A DNA stretch of 5,759 nt, from positions 1 through 5,759 of the forward strand of contig JAFWCP010000565.1 in assembly GCA_017536845.1 (NCBI GenBank), read 5' to 3'. Below the pieces are notes generated by a model that had not been told where the DNA came from, did no database searches, and worked only from the letters and a program-made list of their open reading frames with translations. The position numbers were made by a program, and so were the translations under genes. Source of the DNA: Solobacterium sp. (lineage in GTDB: Bacteria; Bacillota_I; Bacilli_A; Erysipelotrichales; Erysipelotrichaceae). This document shows positions 1-5,759 of this stretch, piece after piece (position 1 is the first letter of the stretch; every line of letters begins with the position of its first letter).

Positions 1-752
1 ATTCAGAAGAAGGCACGGAAGCGGTTGCTGAGCCTGTCCGCGTCCGTCTCCTGAACATTGATTTACAGTCTGGGAATTTTACGTCATGGGAAGACTATCA
101 TCAGGCAGTGCTGACTTTTCATGAAAAGCTGGAAGAACTGCAGGAAGACGGACTCCTGAAAGATGTTGATTATGCGGTATCGAACAGTATGATGGGAAAT
201 ATGTTCACTTCCCTGCATGTAGAGAACCCTTCTGTACCCGGTGATTATGAGAACCTGGCAAAACAGGGCATGGTTTTGGGAGTGAGCAGCGGCGAGGTGA
301 AAATACCCGGAAGGGAAGCTGTCCGTCTCATAGAGGGAACTGCTTTTGCGCAGGTTGATCTTGATGATGGCAGACAGGTTGCCGTGGTTCCTTCCACGCT
401 TTGGAATCAGGAATACCATGTAGGAGATTCGCTTTATATCGATTCGTATGTATTTCTTTCCAGCGGAAATGTAGATCAGCAGATATCCACTCCTTTCCTT
501 GTCATAGGAGTTTACGAGAACGAAGGGAACGGTGCTGTTTTCATTCCAATGCAGACGTTTGAAAAGCTGACCGAGAAATCCCTTTCATTCTTCGCTGAGA
601 ACGGATATGACTATTTTGGGCAGGACGCTCATCCATCGTACAGATGGAACCAGTATTTCCAGGAGGAAGTGGAGCTTGCTTCAGAGGCAGATGTGCCGGA
701 ACTGAAAGAGGCTCTTTCGCAATGGAACTGTGAATTTGAAGTGCTCGAATGA
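1..752 (+). CDS. 3' part of an FtsX/MacB-like ABC permease ectodomain, 5' cut by window edge, C-terminally truncated
   Basis: The frame is open from base 3 to a TGA at 750-752 (249 codons), so the GTG at 108 is not needed as a start; the true start lies outside the window. The visible part is soluble, with no hydrophobic segment long enough to cross a membrane. The middle reads like the extracellular domain of FtsX/MacB-type permeases: an 'IEGTAF' stretch, then 'VAVVPSTLWNQEYHVGDSL', then 'FLVIGVYENEGNGAVFIPM', matching the family pattern of a vavvs..lA....vGD block followed by a VvGiy...iyiP block. In such permeases three C-terminal membrane helices should follow, but the protein ends at 'CEFEVLE'. 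It could therefore be a pseudogene remnant, or a free ectodomain. Base composition is lower in GC than the genes to the right (26/60 G+C in line 541 against 35/60 in line 4501, counted by hand). The family call rests on remembered patterns; the truncation is seen directly. Confidence 0.6.
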   Translation, partial: SEEGTEAVAEPVRVRLLNIDLQSGNFTSWEDYHQAVLTFHEKLEELQEDGLLKDVDYAVSNSMMGNMFTSLHVENPSVPGDYENLAKQGMVLGVSSGEVKIPGREAVRLIEGTAFAQVDLDDGRQVAVVPSTLWNQEYHVGDSLYIDSYVFLSSGNVDQQISTPFLVIGVYENEGNGAVFIPMQTFEKLTEKSLSFFAENGYDYFGQDAHPSYRWNQYFQEEVELASEADVPELKEALSQWNCEFEVLE

Positions 753-773
753 TGCAGGATACAGACAGATACG

Positions 774-803
774 AAAAGGCCGGATTCTCATGATCCGGTT
801 TTT
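774..803 (+). terminator. Intrinsic terminator, possibly bidirectional, between the permease fragment and tRNA-Pro
   Basis: A perfect 6-bp stem CCGGAT (780-785) / ATCCGG (793-798) with a 7-base loop is followed by five T (799-803). The preceding AAAAGG can extend the stem through G-T and A-T pairs. It lies 21 bases after the stop of the permease fragment. Read on the minus strand, the same stem is followed by CCTTTT, so it may also end transcripts from the convergent tRNA gene, which additionally has a run of nine T just past its 3' end (A809-817 on the plus strand). Confidence 0.75.
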
Positions 804-821
804 ATAATAAAAAAAAAGCAG

Positions 822-895
<74 letters not shown>

Positions 896-914
896 ATGAC
901 TGACTGCATTGAAT

Positions 915-942
915 ATTATACACTCATCCGCGGCGAAATCAA
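915..942 (-). promoter_or_regulatory. Sigma-A type promoter for tRNA-Pro
   Basis: On the minus strand TTGATT (plus 937-942) and a perfect TATAAT (plus 915-920) are separated by 16 bases. Transcription would begin near 908, giving a tRNA 5' leader of roughly a dozen bases. The -35 box overlaps the TGA stop codon of the HD gene (939-941), so the tRNA has its own promoter although it lies directly downstream of that gene on the same strand. Confidence 0.7.
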
Positions 943-1592
943 CTGTTTTTTTCAAGACTTTTGCAGATTTGCTGAATGCGCATCATGCGATTAATAATCT
1001 GTTCACGTGTGTCCACGATATTGCCGTCCGGATCACGGATAATTTCGGCATGGGCAGCTGCATCTGCCGCACAAAGATGCATCAGAACAGTGAAGTCATG
1101 GATGCTGCGGCCGCTGCGGCTGATCACCCGCTGTACGTTTTTCTCATTGATCAGCAGCCTGGTGGATTCGGCATTTTCCAGCCGGAACTTCATAAAGGTG
1201 TCATGGGCGTCAATGTAGAATGCAATACGGCTGATTTCCTCTTCCGCAAAGCCCAGATCCCGCAGAATCGGGATTGCAATACGCATGGAAAGACGGGGAT
1301 GGCCGGGATAGATGCGGCGGGCATTGCCGTATCTGTCATATCTGATTTCCATGGCGTCGGGTTTGCCGATATCATGGAAAAAGGCCGCGGTGAGCAGCTC
1401 GTCATATTCCTGCGCCGTCAGCCCGTTTGGGTCAACTGCCTTTACGGTTTCCATCGTATGGTCAAGAAGGTCATAGCAATGATAAGGATGCTGCTGGTCA
1501 TAGCCCTTCATCGCCATGGCGGCCGGGGAGACCTGCAGCAGGGTATCCACATCCAGTGTGTGCAGTGCCTGTAAGAATTTCTGCCTGTTCAT
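939..1592 (-). CDS. Stand-alone HD-domain phosphohydrolase, like the HD region of CCA-adding enzymes
   Basis: A 217-residue soluble protein with a complete HD metal-binding signature: H45 in 'YDLLDHT', H73-D74 in 'FFHDIGKP', H98 in 'YPGHPRLS', H130 in 'DAHD', and D177 in 'AADAAAH'. HD proteins of this type usually hydrolyse phosphoester bonds in nucleotides or RNA using a bound metal. The motif order and wording (HPYHCYDLLDHT, then HDIGKP, then GH...S, then AD..AH) resemble the HD portion found after the nucleotidyltransferase domain in many bacterial CCA-adding enzymes, but no nucleotidyltransferase domain precedes it: the start is at 1592 and the divergent trmD lies upstream. The substrate is unknown; 2',3'-cyclic phosphate or nucleotide hydrolysis are possibilities only. 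The ATG has only AGAGG two bases upstream, an unusually tight ribosome site. The gene runs towards tRNA-Pro, with 43 bases between them. Confidence 0.85.
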   Translation of the reverse strand: MNRQKFLQALHTLDVDTLLQVSPAAMAMKGYDQQHPYHCYDLLDHTMETVKAVDPNGLTAQEYDELLTAAFFHDIGKPDAMEIRYDRYGNARRIYPGHPRLSMRIAIPILRDLGFAEEEISRIAFYIDAHDTFMKFRLENAESTRLLINEKNVQRVISRSGRSIHDFTVLMHLCAADAAAHAEIIRDPDGNIVDTREQIINRMMRIQQICKSLEKNS

Positions 1593-1599
1593 GGCCTCT

Positions 1600-1629
1600 A
1601 TTTTAATGTGAAACTTTCGTGAGATTCAA
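1600..1629 (-). promoter_or_regulatory. Candidate promoter for the HD gene, giving an almost leaderless transcript
   Basis: On the minus strand TTGAAT (plus 1624-1629) and TAAAAT (plus 1600-1605) are 18 bases apart, matching the consensus at 4/6 and 5/6 positions. Only seven bases separate the -10 box from the ATG at 1592, so the predicted start point falls at or one base before the start codon. Either the mRNA is leaderless or the true promoter is elsewhere. Confidence 0.35.
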
Positions 1630-1658
1630 TGGGGATTCTGTGTGATTCTGCCAATCGG

Positions 1659-1667
1659 TGTTATCAT
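1659..1667 (+). promoter_or_regulatory. Candidate extended -10 promoter for trmD
   Basis: TGT followed by TATCAT (1662-1667) forms an extended -10 element (TGN plus a 5/6 hexamer). No good -35 is seen 16-18 bases upstream, which extended -10 promoters can tolerate. Transcription would begin near 1674, ahead of the ribosome site GGGAGGGT at 1683-1690. Confidence 0.4.
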
Positions 1668-1696
1668 TTTCGGCGTATGACTGGGAGGGTGCAGTA

Positions 1697-2383
1697 ATGA
1701 AGATAACGATTCTGTCCATGTTTCCGGAAATGTTTGCCAGCTACCAGGCTTCCATCCTTGTCACAAGGGCGAAGGAAAAAGGCCTTCTGGATCTGGAAAT
1801 CGTGGATCTGAAGGAATATGCCAAAGGCTCATACCGGCGGATGGACGATTCGCCCTACGGGGGCGGGGCGGGCATGCTGATAAGGTGCGACTGCATCCTC
1901 AACGCCCTCGATGCGGTGCGCACTCCATGCTCAAGGGTCGTCCTGTTTGCGGCCGGCGGCATGCCTTATAAGCAGGCTGATGCCGACCGTTACAGCACGC
2001 TTGACCATCTCATCCTGATTGCCGGCCACTATGAAGGCGTGGATGCCAGGGTCTATGAGTTCTGCGATGAAATCATCTCCGTCGGCGATTATGTGCTTTC
2101 CGGCGGGGAACTGCCGGCCATGACCGTCTGCGATTCGGTTGTCCGTCTGCTTGACGGGGTGCTGCGGGATGAAAGCACCGTGACCGAATCCTTCCGCGGA
2201 GACCTGCTGGAATACCCCCAGTACACCAGGCCGTCGGAATACAGGGGCATGAAAGTGCCGGACGTCCTGCGCAGCGGCAACCATGCGGCCATTGAAGCCT
2301 GGCGCAGGGAACAGGCGGAAGCCTGGACAAAGAAATGGCGGCCGGATCTATATGAAGCATACAGGAGGAAAAATGATACGTGA
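1697..2383 (+). CDS. trmD: tRNA (guanine37-N1)-methyltransferase TrmD
   Basis: TrmD transfers a methyl group from S-adenosylmethionine to G37 of tRNAs carrying G36-G37, which prevents +1 frameshifting. The 228-residue product starts with the family's typical 'MKITILSMFPEMF'; this ATG has GGGAGGGT six bases upstream, so an in-frame ATG at 1658 that adds 13 residues is rejected. Visible SPOUT motifs are 'DDSPYGGGAGM' (50-60), 'AGHYEGVDARV' (109-119), the knot segment 'SVGDYVLSGGELPAMT' (128-143) and 'LLEYPQYTRP' (170-179), with 'SGNHAAIEAWR' near the end. Against the E. coli enzyme as remembered, the PGVL motif reads DGVL (153-156), Cys-Gly-Arg-Tyr reads Ala-Gly-His-Tyr, IDERV reads VDARV, and the site of Asp169 appears to be Glu164. 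E113 and R150 (E. coli E116 and R154) are kept. The usual neighbours rimM and rplS are absent; the deformylase-like gene overlaps its last 11 bases. Confidence 0.97.
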   Translation: MKITILSMFPEMFASYQASILVTRAKEKGLLDLEIVDLKEYAKGSYRRMDDSPYGGGAGMLIRCDCILNALDAVRTPCSRVVLFAAGGMPYKQADADRYSTLDHLILIAGHYEGVDARVYEFCDEIISVGDYVLSGGELPAMTVCDSVVRLLDGVLRDESTVTESFRGDLLEYPQYTRPSEYRGMKVPDVLRSGNHAAIEAWRREQAEAWTKKWRPDLYEAYRRKNDT

Positions 2384-2783
2384 AATCAACAGGGACATCA
2401 TCCTATTGAAAAAGAAGTGCCGGCCGGCGGAAAAGAAGGATCTTCCCATTGCCAGGAATCTGAAGGACACCCTTGTCTTCCATCAGAAGGAGTGTGTCGG
2501 CATGGCTGCCAACATGATCGGCGAACCGGTGTGCATCATTGCCGTCATGCAGTTCATCATGCCGGTCGTGATGCTCAACCCTGTCATCACCGCAAAGAAG
2601 CAGCCGTATGATACGGAAGAAGGATGCCTCTCGTTATCAGGCAGAAGAAAGACGACCCGCTGGCAGGAAATCACCGTCAGATGGCAGGATATGGATTTCG
2701 TTCTGCATCAGGGAACATTCTCCGGCTACATGGCCCAGATCATCCAGCATGAGTGTGATCATCTGAACGGTATTGTCATTTGA
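2373..2783 (+). CDS. Peptide deformylase-like protein, short form lacking the motif I glutamine
   Basis: A 136-residue member of the peptide deformylase family, metal enzymes that remove the formyl group from the initiator methionine of nascent proteins. Motif II is 'EGCLSL' (83-88) with metal ligand C85, and motif III is 'QHECDHLNG' (125-133) with H126, catalytic E127 and H130, so the metal centre is complete. Motif I reads 'GMAANMIG' (43-50) where active enzymes have G-x-A-A-P-Q-I-G: the glutamine that stabilises the transition state is Met48. The chain ends three residues after motif III, with no C-terminal helix. Similar short proteins with GMAANMIG are familiar from other Firmicutes (from memory) and are annotated as deformylase, although their activity is uncertain. 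The ATG at 2373 has AGGAGG four bases upstream and overlaps the end of trmD, implying translational coupling; the longer in-frame start at 2283 lies deep within trmD and is rejected. Confidence 0.85.
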   Translation: MIREINRDIILLKKKCRPAEKKDLPIARNLKDTLVFHQKECVGMAANMIGEPVCIIAVMQFIMPVVMLNPVITAKKQPYDTEEGCLSLSGRRKTTRWQEITVRWQDMDFVLHQGTFSGYMAQIIQHECDHLNGIVI

Positions 2784-2795
2784 TTTTGGCAGATG

Positions 2796-2804
2796 TGCTA
2801 TAAT
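2796..2804 (+). promoter_or_regulatory. Extended -10 promoter for the yybS-gdpP-rplI genes
   Basis: TGC directly followed by a perfect TATAAT (2799-2804) forms a strong extended -10 element, starting 13 bases after the stop of the deformylase-like gene. The nearest -35-like hexamer, TTGTCA (2773-2778), is 20 bases away, longer than ideal. Predicted initiation near 2811 leaves about 42 bases of leader. That leader holds a weak hairpin, AGCC-GAA-GGCT, followed by GTTTTT (2812-2828), and then the ribosome site AGGAAGGA (2841-2848). Confidence 0.65.
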
Positions 2805-2852
2805 CAAACGGAGCCGAAGGCTGTTTTTGTGATGAAATAAAGGAAGGAAACG

Positions 2853-3800
2853 ATGAACAGAGATATCAGAAAGATTACGGACGGCGCAATGATGGCAGGG
2901 CTTATCGCGGTTTTCCTGCTGTTGGACAGATACATGGCCGGCACATTGTCGGCGTATTTCGTATTTATCATGCCGCTGCCGATGGTCTTTTTTACCGCGA
3001 AATACGGCTGGAAAGATGCTATGCCGGTGCTGTTTGCGGTGTTCGTCTTCCTTTTCCTGTTTGGAACGATCAGCGCCATGTTCTTCGGCGGGGCAGCCTG
3101 CATCCTCGGCGTGATTTACGGCGACGGGGTATTCCGGCGGGTCTCCAGCGGCCGGCTGCTGTTAAGGGCCGCCGTGTGCGGGGCCGCGCTGGAAGCGGCA
3201 GCGCTGGTGTTCTATGCCGGGGTATACGGCATCAATATGAGCGACTACATCGCTGAAGAAAAGGAACTGTTTACAGCGATCGGCCAGACGACCGGGGTTG
3301 ACTTTTCCTATTTTGCGGACAATACGTCCCTGATGGTCAACCTGTACCTGTTTTCCACGATCCTGATGGGCATGCTGGAAGGCTATGTCACCCACATGCT
3401 CAGCACGATCCTGCTCAGACGGATGAAGATCGCCGTTCCCAAACCCCAGCCGATCGAGAAATACTTTCCCCCGAAATGGTCAGGCTATCTCGGTCTGCTG
3501 CTGCTTGTCGGCTATTACTTTACCATGTTTGGCCGCATCAGCAGCCCGTTCCTGTACAACACGATGATGATCGGCGGCATGGCGTCGGCCTTCTACCTTG
3601 GCTTTTTCGGGATCGTCGGCATTACGACCATCGTCGCCCTGACCCAGCCGGCAAGGAAAGGCATCGGCCGGCTGATCGGAATCCTGCTGTTCTTCCTGAA
3701 TCTGATGCTTTGCGCAGTGGCAGGGTTCCTGTACATTACGACCGACTATCATGAAAAGCTGCTGAAGGGAGGAACTGAGAATGCGACAGAAAATCGATAA
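2853..3800 (+). CDS. yybS: YybS-like DUF2232 integral membrane protein
   Basis: A 315-residue, very hydrophobic protein with about eight predicted membrane segments, roughly at 11-29, 33-48, 57-75, 76-91, 103-125, 160-185, 209-226, 237-263 and 272-296 (two of these may be short or re-entrant). Positively charged turns such as 'LLRRMK' (187-192) and a polar loop at 128-158 separate two halves. Family membership rests on overall character and on position: DUF2232/YybS genes sit immediately upstream of gdpP and rplI in many Firmicutes. The function of the family is not established; a role as a transporter component or in c-di-AMP-linked envelope physiology would be inference from the neighbour only. 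The start ATG has AGGAAGGA five bases upstream. The last 20 bases overlap the start of gdpP. Confidence 0.85.
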   Translation: MNRDIRKITDGAMMAGLIAVFLLLDRYMAGTLSAYFVFIMPLPMVFFTAKYGWKDAMPVLFAVFVFLFLFGTISAMFFGGAACILGVIYGDGVFRRVSSGRLLLRAAVCGAALEAAALVFYAGVYGINMSDYIAEEKELFTAIGQTTGVDFSYFADNTSLMVNLYLFSTILMGMLEGYVTHMLSTILLRRMKIAVPKPQPIEKYFPPKWSGYLGLLLLVGYYFTMFGRISSPFLYNTMMIGGMASAFYLGFFGIVGITTIVALTQPARKGIGRLIGILLFFLNLMLCAVAGFLYITTDYHEKLLKGGTENATENR

Positions 3801-5757
3801 GGCGAGAAAATACATCCTTCTTGTCCTCCTGATCCAGGCGGCGCTGTTAGCGGTTCTGGGCCTGATTGTCCATCTTGACATTCTCTACGCGATCATCGTG
3901 TTCATCGTGGAATGCGTCTGCTTTTATATCCTGTTTGAAAGGATTGAAAAGTATGCCGCCGAGCAGTCGATCGGCGTCAAGAGCACCCTTGGCACGGTGG
4001 CCAAGGAAGCCTACCTCAAAGGCGGCATCGGCATCCTGATCTATGATGAGGACTACATCATCACCTTTATGAGCGAACTGTTTGAAAGCCGCCACAGCAA
4101 CCGGCTGGGCACAAAGCTCCTGACCTGGATTCCTGAGGCGGATGAACTGATCGCCGGCCGAAGCGACAAGGCTGAAATCACCCTGGATGACAGACGCTAT
4201 GAAATCACCCGCAAGGACGATGCCCCGGTGCTGTTTTTCCGCGATGTCACGGAACTGGAGCTGTACAAAGGCAAGTACGAAGGTGAACACATCGTCATGG
4301 GCCTTGCCAGCTTTGACAACTATGAAGAAACAACCCTGTATCTTGACGAGGCGGAAATGACGGTGATCAATACGGCCGTCCGTCTGCCTTTGACCGAATA
4401 CTGTGCGGCCCACGGCATCTTCTGCCGGCGGCTGAATACCAACTACCGCTATATGCTCGTCTTGAACGAGCGGATCCTGAACGAAATCATGGCCGACCGC
4501 TTCTCGGTGCTCAACACCGTCCGCAAGTCGGCCCAGAAGCAGGATGTGCTGATCACCCTTTCCATGGCCTTTGCCCGAGGGACAAGCGACTTTGCCGAAA
4601 TGGAGGCCATGGTCGTCAACCTGATGGACCTTGCCCAGACCCGCGGCGGCGACCAGGTTGCCGTGCAGACCAAAGGCCAGGAAGTACGCTATTTCGGCGG
4701 CTCCACGGAAGCGGCGGAAAAGCATTCCAGAGTCAGGGTAAGGGTCATGTCGCATGCTTTGCGTGATCTGATCCAGAGGTCTTCCAACGTCATCATCTGC
4801 GGCCACAAGACAGCGGATTTTGACTGCATCGGTTCCGCCATCTGCCTTTCCCGCATGGCGGCAGCCCTGCACAAGCAGGTGGTCATCATCGCCAAGACCG
4901 GCGGCATTGAGGAAAAGCTTAACGCCGTCATGAAGGCCAATGAGGCCAAACTGAAGGAACAGGTGACCTTTGTGACCGAAGGCGAGGCGATCAACCAGCT
5001 GCAGGAGAACACCCTGGTCATCATGACTGACCACCACAATGTCAAACAGTCCAACGGCGCCAAGCTGCTGGAACAGGCCCGGAAGGTTGCCATCATCGAC
5101 CACCACCGCCGTTCAACCGAAATCGGTGTCAAGCCGATCCTGATGTACATCGAAGCCAGCGCGTCCTCGACCTGCGAGCTCTTGACGGAGATGATCCCCT
5201 ATATTTCATCCAACGTCGACATCAGCGAACTGGCCGCGACGATCATGCTGGCGGGAATGGTCGTGGACACCCAGAAATGGCGGGTGCGGACCGGTTCACG
5301 TACCTATGAGGCGGCGGCTGAACTGCGCAAGCTGGGCGGCGACCCTCAGGAAGTGTACGATTACCTGAAAGACACCTTCGACGAAATCTCCGTCAAGAGC
5401 GAGATGATCTCCCAGAGCGAAAAACTCGGCCATGGGGTTGTCGTCTCGTGCGTGCACGGCCGTACCACGACCCGCTCCCTGATGTCGCAGGTGGCGGATA
5501 CGCTGCTTTCGGTGCAGGGCATCACGGCAGCCTTTGTGATCTCGAATGTCACTGATACCGAAACGGCGATTTCGGCCCGCTCGGACGGTTCGATCAACGT
5601 CCAGATGATCATGGAAAAAATGCAGGGCGGCGGCCATATGACGGCAGCCGCAACCCAGCGCTCCCGGACCACGGTGGATGCGCTGAAGAAGGAATTGACA
5701 GAAGTGCTTGAGCAGTACTTCAGAGAGGAGAAAAACGAAAATGAGAGTCATTCTTAA
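3781..5757 (+). CDS. gdpP: Cyclic-di-AMP phosphodiesterase GdpP (DHH/DHHA1 family)
   Basis: GdpP is a membrane enzyme that hydrolyses c-di-AMP to 5'-pApA, helping to control potassium and osmolyte balance and cell-wall stress. The 658-residue length matches the family. Order of parts: two membrane helices (about 11-30 and 34-52), a coiled linker, a PAS-like domain (about 78-158, beginning 'GGIGILIYDED'), a degenerate GGDEF domain (about 168-305, ending near 'TRGGDQVAV'), a DHH domain (about 336-500) and DHHA1 (about 545-645). Catalytic residues are visible: H342, D346 and D348 in 'GHKTADFDCIG', D417 in 'MTDHHN', D440-H441-H442 in 'IIDHHRRS', D496 in 'GMVVDTQKW', and the substrate-binding GGGH at 616-619. 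It should be active. The ribosome site AGGGAGG (3766-3772) lies eight bases before the ATG, inside the end of yybS, which suggests coupled translation. Confidence 0.97.
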   Translation: MRQKIDKARKYILLVLLIQAALLAVLGLIVHLDILYAIIVFIVECVCFYILFERIEKYAAEQSIGVKSTLGTVAKEAYLKGGIGILIYDEDYIITFMSELFESRHSNRLGTKLLTWIPEADELIAGRSDKAEITLDDRRYEITRKDDAPVLFFRDVTELELYKGKYEGEHIVMGLASFDNYEETTLYLDEAEMTVINTAVRLPLTEYCAAHGIFCRRLNTNYRYMLVLNERILNEIMADRFSVLNTVRKSAQKQDVLITLSMAFARGTSDFAEMEAMVVNLMDLAQTRGGDQVAVQTKGQEVRYFGGSTEAAEKHSRVRVRVMSHALRDLIQRSSNVIICGHKTADFDCIGSAICLSRMAAALHKQVVIIAKTGGIEEKLNAVMKANEAKLKEQVTFVTEGEAINQLQENTLVIMTDHHNVKQSNGAKLLEQARKVAIIDHHRRSTEIGVKPILMYIEASASSTCELLTEMIPYISSNVDISELAATIMLAGMVVDTQKWRVRTGSRTYEAAAELRKLGGDPQEVYDYLKDTFDEISVKSEMISQSEKLGHGVVVSCVHGRTTTRSLMSQVADTLLSVQGITAAFVISNVTDTETAISARSDGSINVQMIMEKMQGGGHMTAAATQRSRTTVDALKKELTEVLEQYFREEKNENESHS

Positions 5758-5759
5758 GC
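5741..5759 (+). CDS. rplI: Start of ribosomal protein L9, cut by the window edge
   Basis: Six codons are visible, reading MRVILK, which is the characteristic beginning of bacterial L9 (M-K/R-V-I-L). An ATG at 5741 lies ten bases after GAGAGGAG (5723-5730), and the frame differs from gdpP, whose last 17 bases it overlaps. The position directly after gdpP is the usual place for rplI in Firmicutes. L9 is a large-subunit protein that binds 23S rRNA and supports reading-frame fidelity. The rest of the gene lies outside the window. Confidence 0.85.

Noticed and set aside
909..1574. A 221-codon plus-strand frame opposite the HD gene
   Set aside because: The HD gene on the minus strand has all its catalytic motifs; the plus-strand frame has no recognisable motif and would start inside the tRNA promoter region.
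1658..1696. In-frame upstream start adding 13 residues to TrmD
   Set aside because: The added residues do not resemble the family, there is no ribosome site before 1658, and the ATG lies within the predicted -10 region, whereas the ATG at 1697 has a good ribosome site and the conserved N-terminus.
2283..2372. In-frame upstream start for the deformylase-like protein
   Set aside because: It would add 30 residues read out of frame through the conserved end of trmD; the ATG at 2373 has a near-perfect ribosome site.
2812..2828. AGCC-GAA-GGCT with GTTTTT as a true terminator after the deformylase-like gene
   Set aside because: The stem has only four pairs with a three-base loop, and it lies downstream of the predicted promoter start, so it is not annotated as a terminator.
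3847..5106. A 419-codon open frame on the minus strand opposite gdpP
   Set aside because: It lies wholly within the well-supported gdpP, has low-complexity His/Asp/Val-rich composition typical of the antisense frame of a GC-rich gene, and shows no domain motif.

Overview
The window is a bacterial chromosome segment of mid GC content, most probably from a Bacillota (Firmicutes) species. The best evidence is the order at the right end: a DUF2232/YybS membrane protein, then the c-di-AMP phosphodiesterase GdpP, then ribosomal protein L9 (rplI). This is a classic Firmicutes arrangement. The small deformylase-like protein and the style of the TrmD also fit. Erysipelotrichia is a plausible guess, but nothing here fixes the class.

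Left part (1-895): the window opens inside a gene whose product resembles the extracellular domain of a large FtsX/MacB-type ABC permease. It stops at 752 with no membrane segments after the domain, so it looks C-terminally truncated. A compact hairpin terminator (774-803) follows. Facing it on the minus strand is a tRNA-Pro gene with anticodon CGG and no encoded CCA, with its own promoter.

Middle (896-2783): upstream of the tRNA, on the same minus strand, is a stand-alone HD-domain protein that resembles the HD region of CCA-adding tRNA nucleotidyltransferases but has no nucleotidyltransferase domain. Divergent from it, on the plus strand, trmD (tRNA m1G37 methyltransferase) overlaps a 136-residue deformylase-like gene. 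trmD is here without its usual neighbours rpsP, rimM and rplS.

Right part (2784-5759): a good extended -10 promoter overlaps the region just after the deformylase-like gene and probably drives yybS-gdpP-rplI. These three genes are tightly packed: yybS and gdpP overlap by 20 bases, and gdpP and rplI by 17. GdpP has two membrane helices, a PAS domain, a degenerate GGDEF domain and an intact DHH/DHHA1 catalytic module.

Most of the window is tRNA maturation, nascent-protein processing and second-messenger housekeeping. I do not see a convincing new multi-gene system. The points most worth a second look are the HD protein beside a CCA-less tRNA, the substituted motifs in TrmD and in the deformylase-like protein, and the broken end of the permease gene.
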